From an uncultured Clostridia bacterium (lineage in GTDB: Bacteria; Bacillota; Clostridia; Christensenellales; Pumilibacteraceae), in contig CANQUR010000045.1 of assembly GCA_947627075.1 (NCBI GenBank), forward strand, positions 1 to 11,034: a DNA stretch of 11,034 nucleotides, written 5' to 3'. Shown here one piece after another: positions 1 to 7,759 of this stretch (positions within the stretch are counted from its first letter, which is position 1; the number at the start of each line of letters is the position of its first letter). Made by a program: the position numbers and the translations under genes. A model generated the notes under the pieces. The model was not told the DNA's origin. It saw only the letters and a program-made list of their open reading frames with translations, and did no database searches.

Positions 1-2
1 AA

Positions 3-509
3 ACGGCTTATGACTCTGCTGCCGCTCAAAGATCGAAAGCGGATAATGAACTTAAACTCGAGTATGATAAAAGGCTTAATGATATAAGACGCGAAGCCGA
101 ACTTGCCGTTAGCGGACAAAGGACGCTTTTACGGCTTGAAACTCAAAAGGCGGAACTCAAAGTAAAGCGGCAGATTATCGACGAGGTTTATGCTAAAGTA
201 ATAGAAAAAATTAACTCCTTGAGCGATAATGATTATCGAGACTTTGTCGGGAGATCGATCGCAAAATATGCTCAAGCGGGCGATAAAATAATCATATCAA
301 AGGATGAAAAGAGATTAGACGACCAATGGCTCAATGTTTTGGCCTCAAGGCTCAAACTACAGCTCTGCTTTGATAATGAAAGACATTCGGATGTCGGAGG
401 AGTTATTTTGCGAGGAAGCAAGTATGATAAAAACTTAACTGTTTCCGCGCTTATGGAAGAAGTAAGAAAGGCAACGGAATCAAAAGTTGCCGAAAAATTA
501 TTTGGATAA
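3..509 (+). CDS. atpE: V/A-type ATPase subunit E, C-terminal part (5' end outside window)
   Basis: The frame is open from the first complete codon at position 3 to TAA at 507-509, so the gene begins before the window; the internal TTG at 219 is not a real start. The first 70 or so visible residues are charged and helical (ELKLEYDKRLNDIRREAEL, then KAELKVKRQIIDEVYAKV), matching the long coiled-coil half of subunit E. The rest forms the small globular C-terminal domain, including the DVGGVILRG motif typical of the family, followed by a closing helix (ALMEEVRKATESKVAEKLF). Subunit E is the peripheral stalk that holds the catalytic head against the membrane subunit I and normally pairs with a G/H-type subunit, which is not in the window. 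Its position directly before C, F, A, B and D supports the call. The stop overlaps the next start by one base. Confidence 0.93.
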   Translation, partial: TAYDSAAAQRSKADNELKLEYDKRLNDIRREAELAVSGQRTLLRLETQKAELKVKRQIIDEVYAKVIEKINSLSDNDYRDFVGRSIAKYAQAGDKIIISKDEKRLDDQWLNVLASRLKLQLCFDNERHSDVGGVILRGSKYDKNLTVSALMEEVRKATESKVAEKLFG

Positions 510-1396
510 TGGGAATGAGAAAGGACGCTGTATTTATTAATGCCGTATGCAAAGCCGAGGAAAAGAACTTGCTTTCCTATGAGGCTTTGGTCAGATTGAG
601 CGCCGCCGAATTTGACGAGGCGATCAAGATGTTGCATGATTATGGCTATAATGAAGGAGTCATAGACGTTCAAAGCTTCGATATCGATGAGCTTATAAGC
701 AAACAGGTAAATTCTCTTATTAATTTTATCGGTGAATATTCGCCTAATGAGTATGTTGAAAATTTTTTGCTTGCTACGTACCTTTATAACGACATAAAAG
801 CAGAATATAAGCGTAAACTCGGTGCTCAGTGCTCAAAGCTTTATATGGCGGAAAAAGTAAAGGAGATAACAAAAGGAGAATATACTCACATAGATAATGA
901 AACTGCTAAAACATTGTGCGAGCTTGATTTATGCGATCCGAGTCCTGCCGAAATCGACATTGCCATTACCAAGGCTATGTATGCTTATAAATTGAAAATG
1001 GCAAAGAGGAGCGGAAGCTCGTTGCTGATAAAATATTCGAAAGCAGAAATTGATATTGTAAATTTGATTACGATGAACAGGGCAAATAGACTGCATATGA
1101 CGCAAAATGAGTCTGACGCCTTGTTTATCTATGGCGGAAACTTTAACTTGGGTGAGGAAATCCCCAAGGAATACACCGAATTCGATTTTAAGGATCCGAT
1201 AAAGCTTGAGACCGAGGCAGATAATTATTTGCTTGCTCTTGCGTCTTCGCAATCATGTGATATGGATTCGATAGGCCCGCTTTTGAGTTATATTTTGCGA
1301 AAATCAAGCGAACTCAAAACCGTAAAAATGATATTGGTTTGTATAAAAAGTAATGCGCGCAATGAAATTCCGTGTAGATTGAGGGGAATATTATGA
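509..1396 (+). CDS. atpC: V/A-type ATPase subunit C (central-shaft socket, d-like)
   Basis: Predicted 295-residue, largely helical soluble protein of the V-ATPase C/AC39 (subunit d) family. In the complex it caps the rotor ring and forms the socket for the D-F shaft. Family-like traits are the early AVCKAEEKNLLSYEALVRL segment, the middle EIDIAITKAMYAYKLKMAK helix with a conserved-looking D-I-A pattern, the EAEIDIVNLIT-type helix near 178-188, and a C-terminal KTVKMILVCIKSN segment followed by an I-x-x-x-L-R element. It is somewhat shorter than the roughly 320-350 residues I expect of homologues and is the least conserved-looking member of this operon. The ATG at 509 overlaps the stop of subunit E; an in-frame ATG at 515 is an alternative, since only a weak GGA lies at 504-506, and that is 8 bases before 515 but 2 before 509. 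The stop TGA overlaps the next ATG (ATGA). Confidence 0.88.
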   Translation: MGMRKDAVFINAVCKAEEKNLLSYEALVRLSAAEFDEAIKMLHDYGYNEGVIDVQSFDIDELISKQVNSLINFIGEYSPNEYVENFLLATYLYNDIKAEYKRKLGAQCSKLYMAEKVKEITKGEYTHIDNETAKTLCELDLCDPSPAEIDIAITKAMYAYKLKMAKRSGSSLLIKYSKAEIDIVNLITMNRANRLHMTQNESDALFIYGGNFNLGEEIPKEYTEFDFKDPIKLETEADNYLLALASSQSCDMDSIGPLLSYILRKSSELKTVKMILVCIKSNARNEIPCRLRGIL

Positions 1397-1722
1397 CCGG
1401 TGGAAAGGTTGCTGTAATAGGTGAAAAACAAGTAGTAACGGCGTTCAAAGCAATAGGTTTTGACACTTTTTATGCAAGTACGTCACAAGCTACGACAGAC
1501 ATAGTTAGAAGATTGGTCAAAGATAATGCCTATGCGGTAATTTTTATTACCGAAGATGTTGCCAAAGGTATGGATGAAACGCTTGCGATCTTAAAGAGCC
1601 GATCGTATCCCATAGTGGTTCCGTTGCCGGCACTCGAGTCTAATGGGTACGGTATGGAGTGTATAAAAAAAGATGTTGAAAGGGCAATAGGTATCGATAT
1701 CTTATTTAATAAAAATGAATAA
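1393..1722 (+). CDS. atpF: V/A-type ATPase subunit F
   Basis: Predicted 109-residue protein matching the small V-ATPase F subunit (called G in the Enterococcus ntp system). It binds subunit D and forms part of the rotating central shaft. The sequence has the Rossmann-like start KVAVIGEKQVVTAFKAIGFD, a buried strand YAVIFITEDVA near residues 48-58, a proline-rich strand YPIVVPLPA near 72-80, and the family-typical C-terminal helix IKKDVERAIGIDILF. Length fits the usual 100-115 residues. The start is firm: GAGGGG at 1381-1386 lies 6 bases before the ATG, and the ATG shares the ATGA overlap with the end of subunit C, consistent with coupled translation. A 15-base gap follows before subunit A. 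Confidence 0.93.
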   Translation: MTGGKVAVIGEKQVVTAFKAIGFDTFYASTSQATTDIVRRLVKDNAYAVIFITEDVAKGMDETLAILKSRSYPIVVPLPALESNGYGMECIKKDVERAIGIDILFNKNE

Positions 1723-1737
1723 GGTGCGGAGGTAGAA

Positions 1738-3501
1738 ATGAAAGGGAAAATTGTAAAAGTATCCGGTCCGTTGATCGTTGCGGAGGGAATGTCCGGAGTT
1801 AAGATGTACGATGTTGTCAGAGTTTCGTCGCTCGGACTTATAGGTGAAGTCATTGAGCTCCGCGGAGACAAGGCGTCGATACAGGTCTATGAAGAAACAA
1901 GTATGTTGGGGCCGGGAGAAGAAGTGGAAAGCACAGATGAACCGCTCAGTGTTGAACTCGGGCCGGGACTTATAGAAAGCATTTTCGATGGAATACAAAG
2001 ACCGTTGCCTGTTCTAATCGAAAAGAGCGGAGACAGGATAGGCAGAGGAATAAAGGTCAATTCGCTGGATCATGAAAAGAAATGGAATTTTATTCCTTTG
2101 GTCAAGACCGGTATGGAAGTCACAGAGGGAGATATATTGGGCTGTGTTCAAGAAAACGAAGTTGTGGAGCATCGTATCATGGTTCCGCCGGGCATAAATG
2201 GCAAGGTGAAAAAGATCGAAACAGGCTCATTCACTTTGGATGAAACAATAGCTGTACTCATTACTTCCGATGGTGAAAAAAATCTAACAATGCTTCAAAA
2301 ATGGCCGGTGCGCATTGGCAGAAGATATAAAGAAAAATTGTCTCCGTCAACGCCGCTTATTACGGGACAACGAGTTATAGATACGTTGTTTCCTATAGCA
2401 AAAGGCGGAGTGGCGGCTGTTCCCGGGCCGTTCGGAAGCGGAAAAACGGTCGTACAGCACCAGCTTGCTAAATGGGCGGACGCCGATATAATAGTTTATG
2501 TTGGCTGTGGAGAACGCGGCAATGAAATGACCGATGTTCTTAATGAATTTCCGCATTTAAGAGATCCCAAAACGGGCGAACCGCTCATGAAACGAACCGT
2601 TTTGATCGCAAATACGTCTGATATGCCTGTAGCTGCTCGAGAGGCAAGTATTTATACCGGTATAACAATAGCAGAATATTTTCGCGATATGGGCTATAAC
2701 GTGGCAATTATGGCAGATTCGACTTCCCGTTGGGCAGAGGCTTTGCGTGAGATGAGCGGCAGACTTGAGGAAATGCCGGGAGAAGAAGGCTATCCGGCGT
2801 ATCTTTCCGGTAGGTTGGCTGAATTTTATGAGCGAGCCGGCATAGTCAAGTTGCTTGGTAGCGATAACAGAGTCGGAAGCATTACCGCAATAGGAGCGGT
2901 TTCACCTCCGGGTGGTGATATGTCAGAGCCTGTTTCCCAAGCTACGTTACGCATAGTCAAGGTATTTTGGGGACTTTCGTCGTCTCTTGCTTACAAAAGG
3001 CATTTTCCTGCGATCGATTGGCTTGTAAGTTATTCGTTATATTCCGATAGGTTGTCCGAATGGTATGATCGCAATGTTGGGCCCGATTGGAATAACTACA
3101 GAAAAGAAGCCATGCGTATATTACAAGAAGAGGCGCGACTCGATGAGATCGTGCGCCTTGTGGGCATAGATGCACTGTCTCCGAAGGATAGATTGACTAT
3201 GGAAGCGGCAAAATCAATAAGAGAAGATTATTTGCATCAAAACGCCTTCCATGAAGTGGATACTTATGCGTCATTGAAAAAGCAAAATATGATGTTGAGG
3301 ACGATATTGAATTTCTATCACATGGGGCTTGAGGCATTAGATGAAGGAAAATCATTGGACGATATATTGTCATTACCTGTGAAAGAGGCTATAGGGAGAA
3401 GTAAGTATATTGAAGAAATAGATATCGAAGAAAGATTTGATAAGATCGACTCCGATATCAAAACGCAAATATCGGCGCTGAAGGCAAAGGAGATCTTTTG
3501 A
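1738..3501 (+). CDS. atpA: V/A-type ATPase catalytic subunit A
   Basis: Predicted 587-residue nucleotide-hydrolysing subunit that alternates with B in the A3B3 head. The N-terminal beta-barrel (about 1-70) starts with GKIVKVSGPLIVAEG. It is followed by the A-specific insertion (about 110-190, with VPPGINGKVKKIETG), absent from F-type beta subunits. The P-loop GPFGSGKT lies at 230-237, the catalytic glutamate is E259 in GCGERGNEM, and the Walker B aspartate is D327 in MADSTSRWAEALREMSGR. All key catalytic residues are intact and the length matches the family (about 575-595). The start is supported by GCGGAGGT at 1726-1733, just before the ATG at 1738. The TGA stop shares its last A with the ATG of subunit B. 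The direction of operation (ATP synthesis or ion pumping) and the ion cannot be read from this gene. Confidence 0.98.
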   Translation: MKGKIVKVSGPLIVAEGMSGVKMYDVVRVSSLGLIGEVIELRGDKASIQVYEETSMLGPGEEVESTDEPLSVELGPGLIESIFDGIQRPLPVLIEKSGDRIGRGIKVNSLDHEKKWNFIPLVKTGMEVTEGDILGCVQENEVVEHRIMVPPGINGKVKKIETGSFTLDETIAVLITSDGEKNLTMLQKWPVRIGRRYKEKLSPSTPLITGQRVIDTLFPIAKGGVAAVPGPFGSGKTVVQHQLAKWADADIIVYVGCGERGNEMTDVLNEFPHLRDPKTGEPLMKRTVLIANTSDMPVAAREASIYTGITIAEYFRDMGYNVAIMADSTSRWAEALREMSGRLEEMPGEEGYPAYLSGRLAEFYERAGIVKLLGSDNRVGSITAIGAVSPPGGDMSEPVSQATLRIVKVFWGLSSSLAYKRHFPAIDWLVSYSLYSDRLSEWYDRNVGPDWNNYRKEAMRILQEEARLDEIVRLVGIDALSPKDRLTMEAAKSIREDYLHQNAFHEVDTYASLKKQNMMLRTILNFYHMGLEALDEGKSLDDILSLPVKEAIGRSKYIEEIDIEERFDKIDSDIKTQISALKAKEIF

Positions 3502-4832
3502 TGCAAAAGGAATACCGTAATATAAAGGAAGTTGTCGGACCGTTGGCGCTTATCGAAGGAGTGGAAGGCGTAAAATACGATGAACTTGTAGAAATCGAAC
3601 AGCAAAACGGAGAAATAAGACAAGGCCGTGTGCTTGAGATAAATCGCGATAAGGCGTTGGTGCAGCTTTTCGAACCCAGTCAAGGGCTTAAAATAAGTAG
3701 CTCAAAAGCAAGATTTTTGGGACACGTGTTCGACGGAATGGGTAGGGCGAAGGATGGCGGTCCCGAAATAATACCGGAAAAATATTCGGATATAAATGGG
3801 GAGCCGATCAATCCTGCTGCAAGGGATTATCCCGATGAGTTTATTCAAACGGGTATTTCCGCTATTGACGGATTGAATACTTTGGTAAGAGGGCAGAAAC
3901 TTCCCGTATTCAGTGCGAGCGGACTTCCTCATGCCGATCTTGCGGCTCAGATCGCAAGACAGGCGAAGGTGCTCGGTGCGGAGTCGAAATTTGCAGTTGT
4001 GTTTGCGGCAATAGGCATAACTTATGAGGAAGCTGATTTCTTCATTCGCGATTTCAGGCGAACGGGCGCAATCGAAAGAGCCGTCCTGTTTATGAATTTG
4101 GCTTCCGATCCCGCAATAGAGCGTATAGCAACGCCAAAGATGGCGCTAACGGCAGCGGAATATCTTGCTTTTGAAAAAGGTATGCACGTGCTCGTGATTA
4201 TGACAGACATAACCAACTATGCAGAAGCATTGAGAGAGATTTCAGCCGCTCGTCGTGAAGTCCCGGGAAGGCGAGGATATCCCGGATATTTGTACACTTC
4301 GCTCGCAAGCCTATACGAACGGGCGGGAAGAATAAAGGGAAAGGTTGGCTCTATCACGCAAATACCTATCTTGACAATGCCGGAGGATGACAAGACTCAC
4401 CCCATTCCTGATCTTACGGGTTATATAACAGAAGGTCAGATAATCCTTTCTCGTGAGCTTTATAAAATGGGCTGTATACCCCCGATTGATGTGCTTCCAT
4501 CTCTTTCGCGTCTTAAGGACAAGGGCATAGGCGAAGGAAAAACTCGCGAGGATCATGCGGATACTATGAACCAACTTTTTGCCGCCTATGCGCGAGGCAA
4601 GGAATGTAAAGAACTTTCGGCAATTCTCGGCGAGGCTGCGCTCACAAAAGTAGACAAACAATATGCTTTATTTGCGGATATGTTTGAGAAGCGTTATGTG
4701 TCACAAGGCTTTGATGTCAACAGAAGTATAGATGAGACGTTGGATATAGGGTGGGAATTGCTTAAAATTTTACCTCGTAGCGAGCTTAAGCGTGTAAAAG
4801 ATAAGTATATCGAAAAATATCTTGGAGAGTAA
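3501..4832 (+). CDS. atpB: V/A-type ATPase non-catalytic subunit B
   Basis: Predicted 443-residue partner of subunit A in the hexameric head. It lacks a P-loop, as expected for B, and has the family marks LGHVFDGMGRAKDGGPEI (about 74-91), ISAIDGLNTLVRGQKLPVF (about 119-137), MTDITNYAEALREISAARRE (about 234-253), PGRRGYPGYLYTSLASLYERAG, and IPDLTGYITEGQI. The arginine finger is probably R337 in LPSLSRL, which reaches the catalytic site of A. I use the ATG at 3501 rather than the in-frame TTG at 3498: AAAGGAGAT at 3486-3494 gives the ATG an 8-base spacing, and the TGATG one-base overlap with subunit A is typical coupling. The C-terminus (LKRVKDKYIEKYLG) also fits. The TAA stop overlaps the first ATG of subunit D. 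Confidence 0.98.
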   Translation: MQKEYRNIKEVVGPLALIEGVEGVKYDELVEIEQQNGEIRQGRVLEINRDKALVQLFEPSQGLKISSSKARFLGHVFDGMGRAKDGGPEIIPEKYSDINGEPINPAARDYPDEFIQTGISAIDGLNTLVRGQKLPVFSASGLPHADLAAQIARQAKVLGAESKFAVVFAAIGITYEEADFFIRDFRRTGAIERAVLFMNLASDPAIERIATPKMALTAAEYLAFEKGMHVLVIMTDITNYAEALREISAARREVPGRRGYPGYLYTSLASLYERAGRIKGKVGSITQIPILTMPEDDKTHPIPDLTGYITEGQIILSRELYKMGCIPPIDVLPSLSRLKDKGIGEGKTREDHADTMNQLFAAYARGKECKELSAILGEAALTKVDKQYALFADMFEKRYVSQGFDVNRSIDETLDIGWELLKILPRSELKRVKDKYIEKYLGE

Positions 4833-4837
4833 TGGCT

Positions 4838-5470
4838 ATGTCAAGATTGAATGTCAATCCCACGCGAATGGAACTGAGGCGACTCAAGACCAGATTGAAA
4901 ACCGCAGTGCGTGGACATAAACTCTTAAAGGATAAATCTGACGAGATGATACGGCAGTTTATATCTTTTGCAAAGCAAAATAAGACATTGAGAGAAGAAA
5001 TAGAAGGAGAACTGCGTGACGCGCTTAAGTTTTTTATGCTTGCGGGAGCGGTCATGGGAGAGGAGAATATCGAACAAATTTTTTCTATGCCGTCAATGTC
5101 GATCTCGATTTCTACCGGAATAAAAAATATAATGGGAGTAGATGTGCCTAATCTTGAAATTTTATCTACCGATGGATCTTTGCCATATGCCATCACTTCT
5201 GTTCCGTCGGATATGGATACTGCAATACTTAAACTCAATTCGCTTGCCGAAAAACTTTTGCGTCTTGCGGAAATAGAGAAGACATGTAATATGCTTGCTC
5301 GTGAAATAGAGAAGAATCGAAGAAGGGTAAATGCGCTTGAATTCGTAATGATCCCGCAACTGAATGAAACGATCAAATATATAATGATGAAGCTTGATGA
5401 GAATGAAAGATCGACGATAATAAGGCTTATGAAGGTAAAATCTTTGCTTGACAAACAAGAAAAAGCCTAA
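4838..5470 (+). CDS. atpD: V/A-type ATPase subunit D (central rotor shaft)
   Basis: Subunit D forms the long antiparallel coiled coil that turns inside the A3B3 head. The family signature SRLNVNPTRMELRRLKTRL opens the protein. N-terminal and C-terminal charged helices (about 1-70 and 125-205) frame a short central region, as in the family, and the length of 210 residues is normal. I prefer the ATG at 4838 because GGAGAG at 4824-4829 lies 8 bases upstream. The ATG at 4832, which overlaps the stop of subunit B and adds M-A, would have only a 2-base spacing. This is the last gene of the operon in the window. Its final codons and TAA stop are inside the stem of a hairpin that looks like the terminator of the opposing groESL transcript. 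Confidence 0.95.
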   Translation: MSRLNVNPTRMELRRLKTRLKTAVRGHKLLKDKSDEMIRQFISFAKQNKTLREEIEGELRDALKFFMLAGAVMGEENIEQIFSMPSMSISISTGIKNIMGVDVPNLEILSTDGSLPYAITSVPSDMDTAILKLNSLAEKLLRLAEIEKTCNMLAREIEKNRRRVNALEFVMIPQLNETIKYIMMKLDENERSTIIRLMKVKSLLDKQEKA

Positions 5471-5491
5471 TTATATGTGACATAATTAGGC
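5450..5491 (-). terminator. Intrinsic terminator, best oriented for groESL
   Basis: A perfect 10-bp stem, GCCTAATTAT at 5465-5474 with ATAATTAGGC at 5482-5491, encloses a 7-base loop. Read on the minus strand, the hairpin is followed by TTTTCTTGTTTG (positions 5464 downward), a usable U-tract, so it should stop transcription coming from groEL. On the plus strand the following bases are only moderately T-rich. The stem includes the stop codon of the ATPase D gene. Confidence 0.65.
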
Positions 5492-5521
5492 AATTATAAT
5501 TTAATCCTATAAACCTGTAAC

Positions 5522-5563
5522 AAATAGCTGCCATCCAAAACGAACGGCAGCTATTTTCATCTT
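5522..5563 (+). terminator. Intrinsic terminator, best oriented for the ATPase operon
   Basis: An 11-bp perfect stem, AAATAGCTGCC at 5522-5532 with GGCAGCTATTT at 5546-5556, has a 13-base loop and is followed on the plus strand by TTTTCATCTTTT. That fits a terminator for the ATPase operon, about 50 bases after its last stop. On the minus strand it is followed by only a short, broken T run (TTTGTT), so it would be weaker in that direction. Confidence 0.7.
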
Positions 5564-5598
5564 TTGTAAATCTATAAATTTTTTTCTTTTGTGAAATC

Positions 5599-7236
5599 TT
5601 AATACATTCCGTCCATTCCGCCCATGCCGGCTGCGGGAGCGGCAGGGGTCTTTTCGGGGATATCCGCGACTACGCTTTCGGTAGTTAAAAATACCGAAGC
5701 AACGCTTGCCGCATTTTGAAGCGCCGAACGGGTGACCTTTGTAGGATCGATTATGCCTTTTGCGACGATATCGCAGTAGGTATTATTGAGCGCATCGTAA
5801 CCGAAGTTCACCTTGCTTTTGCCCTTTGAAAGAACGGTATTGATAACGACATTTCCATCAACGCCTGCATTGAGAGCGATCTGTTTGATAGGTTCTTGCA
5901 ATGCTTTGAGAACGATCTCCGCACCGGTTTTTTCGTCGCCGTACAAGGATTTGATAACCTTTTGAACGGAAGGTATTGCATTGATAAGAGCAACGCCGCC
6001 GCCCGGAACCATGCCTTCCTCAACTGCAGCGCGAGTAGCAGCGAGTGCGTCCTCGATGCGAAGCTTCTTTTCTTTCATTTCAACTTCGGTAGCTGCGCCT
6101 ACATTTATAACAGCAACGCCGCCTGCAAGCTTTGCAAGACGCTCTGCGAATTTTTCTTTGTCGTATTCAGAAGTAGTGGACTTCATTTGAGCGCGTATGG
6201 AAGCTATACGATCTTTGATTTCATCGCTGTTTCCTGCGCCTTCAACGATTATGGTATTTTCTTTATCTACCTTGACTTGTTTAGCTCTTCCGAGCATTTC
6301 GAACGTCGCATCCTTGAAGGTAAGTCCCATTTCTTCGCTGATCACTTGTCCGCCGGTAAGAACGGCTATATCCTTAAGCATTTCCTTACGTCTGTCGCCG
6401 AAGCCCGGAGCTTTGACTGCAACGCAATTGAAAGTACCTCTGATCTTGTTTACAACGAGAGTGGCAAGGGCTTCGCTTTCGTAGTCGTCTGCGATAATGA
6501 GAAGCTTGCTACCGCTGTTTACAACTTGCTCGAGTATGGGAAGGATCTCTTGAATAGAGGAGATCTTTTTGTCGGTGATAAGTATTACGGGGCTGTCGAG
6601 AACGGCTTCCATTTTTTCCGAATTTGTTACCATATAAGCGGAAGCATAGCCGCGGTCGAATTGCATACCTTCGACGATGGAAAGGTTAGTATCCATGGTT
6701 TTGCTTTCCTCTACTGTTATAACGCCGTCTTTTCCGACCTTTTCCATAGCTTCGGAAATAAGTTCGCCGACTTTTTCATCGCCTGCCGAAATACTGGCAA
6801 CTTGCTTTATGGCGGTCTTTGATTCTACGACTTTGCTTATGCTCTTGAGATATTTGACCGCTGCATCGGTAGCTGCCGAAATACCTTTTTTGACAATCAT
6901 CGGATTTGCACCTGCCGCTATATTCTTAAGCCCTTCATGTATGATAGCTTGAGCAAGAACGCAAGCAGTGGTGGTGCCGTCGCCGGCAACATCGTTTGTC
7001 TTTGTGGAGACTTCGCGTACAAGCTGAGCTCCCATATTTTCGAACGGATCCTCAAGTTCGATTTCCTTGGCGATAGTGACGCCGTCGTTTGTGATAAGGG
7101 GAGCGCCGTATTTTTTGTCAAGAACTACATTTCTTCCCTTGGGACCGAGTGTGATCTTTACTGTGTCTGCAAGAATATTTACGCCTGCTTCAAGAGCCTT
7201 TCTGGCTTCTTCACCGTTTTTGATTTGTTTAGCCAT
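5599..7236 (-). CDS. groEL: Chaperonin GroEL (Hsp60, 60 kDa subunit)
   Basis: Predicted 545-residue group I chaperonin, the usual length. It forms the double heptameric ring in the cytosol that encloses unfolded proteins and refolds them with ATP and the GroES lid. The nucleotide-binding region has VKITLGPKGRNVVLD (26-40) and NDVAGDGTTT (81-90). The ATP-hydrolysis aspartate is D396 in KLRIEDALAATRAA, and the family signature AAVEEGMVPGGG is at 403-414. The C-terminal tail is a shortened GGM type ending GMGGMDGMY. The start is firm: a full AAGGAGGT lies 6 bases upstream, in the 14-base gap after groES. The two genes form a classic bicistronic operon. Nothing is missing or broken. Confidence 0.99.
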   Translation of the reverse strand: MAKQIKNGEEARKALEAGVNILADTVKITLGPKGRNVVLDKKYGAPLITNDGVTIAKEIELEDPFENMGAQLVREVSTKTNDVAGDGTTTACVLAQAIIHEGLKNIAAGANPMIVKKGISAATDAAVKYLKSISKVVESKTAIKQVASISAGDEKVGELISEAMEKVGKDGVITVEESKTMDTNLSIVEGMQFDRGYASAYMVTNSEKMEAVLDSPVILITDKKISSIQEILPILEQVVNSGSKLLIIADDYESEALATLVVNKIRGTFNCVAVKAPGFGDRRKEMLKDIAVLTGGQVISEEMGLTFKDATFEMLGRAKQVKVDKENTIIVEGAGNSDEIKDRIASIRAQMKSTTSEYDKEKFAERLAKLAGGVAVINVGAATEVEMKEKKLRIEDALAATRAAVEEGMVPGGGVALINAIPSVQKVIKSLYGDEKTGAEIVLKALQEPIKQIALNAGVDGNVVINTVLSKGKSKVNFGYDALNNTYCDIVAKGIIDPTKVTRSALQNAASVASVFLTTESVVADIPEKTPAAPAAGMGGMDGMY

Positions 7237-7250
7237 AAAAAAATACCTCC

Positions 7251-7535
7251 TTATTCGATTATAGCAAGAACATCGTTTTGACGAATGATAGTAACTTCTC
7301 TGCCGTCGATTTTGAATTCACTGCCGGCATACTTAGAGTAGAGAACTTTATCTCCGACTTTAAGTTGCATTTTAACTTCGGTTCCGTCGACATTTCCTCC
7401 GGGGCCGACTGCAACGACACGAGCCATTTGAGGCTTTTCCTGGTCTTTGGCAAGAAGCACAATTCCGCTTTTTGTGGTTTCTTCGGTATTGACTGCTTCG
7501 ACTACCACTCTGTCAAATAAAGGTTTGATTTCCAT
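7251..7535 (-). CDS. groES: Co-chaperonin GroES (Hsp10)
   Basis: Predicted 94-residue lid of the GroEL chamber, of normal length. It opens with MEIKPLFDRVVVEAV. The mobile loop that docks on GroEL lies at about 16-32 and has the contact triplet I25-V26-L27 in TTKSGIVLLAKDQEKPQ. It is followed by RVVAVGPGG (39-47), VGDKVLYSKYAG (60-71) and a closing strand ending DVLAIIE. GGAGGA lies 9 bases before the ATG on the minus strand. It is the first gene of the groES-groEL operon, with a leader of roughly 80 bases from the predicted promoter. Confidence 0.98.
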   Translation of the reverse strand: MEIKPLFDRVVVEAVNTEETTKSGIVLLAKDQEKPQMARVVAVGPGGNVDGTEVKMQLKVGDKVLYSKYAGSEFKIDGREVTIIRQNDVLAIIE

Positions 7536-7600
7536 ATTTGAAACTCCTCCATAAAAATTTGCATTATTCTGAGAATGAGCAAATTATGATGATTTACAAT

Positions 7601-7642
7601 TATTGCCTATTCCACGCAATATTTTACTGCAATAATGTTGCA
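7601..7642 (-). promoter_or_regulatory. Candidate groESL operator: two small inverted repeats on the promoter
   Basis: One repeat, TATTGC-N9-GCAATA at 7601-7621, touches the -10 box and covers the presumed start of transcription. A second, TGCAA-N5-TTGCA at 7628-7642, lies in the -35/-10 spacer. The 9-base gap equals that of the HrcA box CIRCE, but the arms do not match the CIRCE arm TTAGCACTC. No CtsR-type GGTCAAA repeats are visible. The position fits a repressor site; the binding protein is unknown. Confidence 0.4.
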
Positions 7643-7649
7643 AAGTCAA
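7621..7649 (-). promoter_or_regulatory. Sigma-A-like promoter of groESL
   Basis: On the minus strand TTGACT (7649-7644) and TAAAAT (7626-7621) are separated by exactly 17 bases, close to the sigma-A consensus. Transcription would start near 7614, about 80 bases before the groES ATG. No other pair of this quality is seen on this strand between groES and the deaminase gene. Confidence 0.75.
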
Positions 7650-7690
7650 GTAAAAAACGATAATTTATAAAGCTTTTCGGGCTAAAATTC

Positions 7691-7719
7691 TTGCAAAATA
7701 TAAAATAATTTGTTAAAAT
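7691..7719 (+). promoter_or_regulatory. Sigma-A-like promoter of the deaminase gene
   Basis: TTGCAA (7691-7696) and TAAAAT (7714-7719) are separated by 17 bases. Transcription would start near 7726, giving a leader of roughly 35 bases that contains the ribosome site AGAGGT at 7745-7750. It is divergent from the groESL promoter, with about 40 bases between the two -35 boxes. Confidence 0.65.
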
Positions 7720-7759
7720 GGTTTTGTTGATTTTAGCATAAAAAAGAGGTCGATGAACT

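Noticed and set aside
219..509. TTG at 219 as the start of a separate 96-residue protein
   Set aside because: The same frame is open to the left edge and its upstream translation is the expected coiled coil of subunit E, so this is an internal codon of a truncated gene.
4786..5454. A 222-codon open frame antisense to atpD
   Set aside because: It mirrors atpD in a serine/isoleucine-rich translation typical of a reverse shadow; no promoter or ribosome site and no family resemblance.
5896..6822. A 308-codon open frame antisense to groEL
   Set aside because: It lies wholly inside groEL on the opposite strand. Long antisense frames are a known by-product of groEL codon use, and the translation is cysteine- and phenylalanine-rich with no domain-like pattern and no good ribosome site.
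7601..7621. The TATTGC-N9-GCAATA repeat as a true CIRCE element
   Set aside because: The gap length matches but the arms are only 6 bases and share almost nothing with TTAGCACTC/GAGTGCTAA, so I list it only as a candidate operator of unknown specificity.
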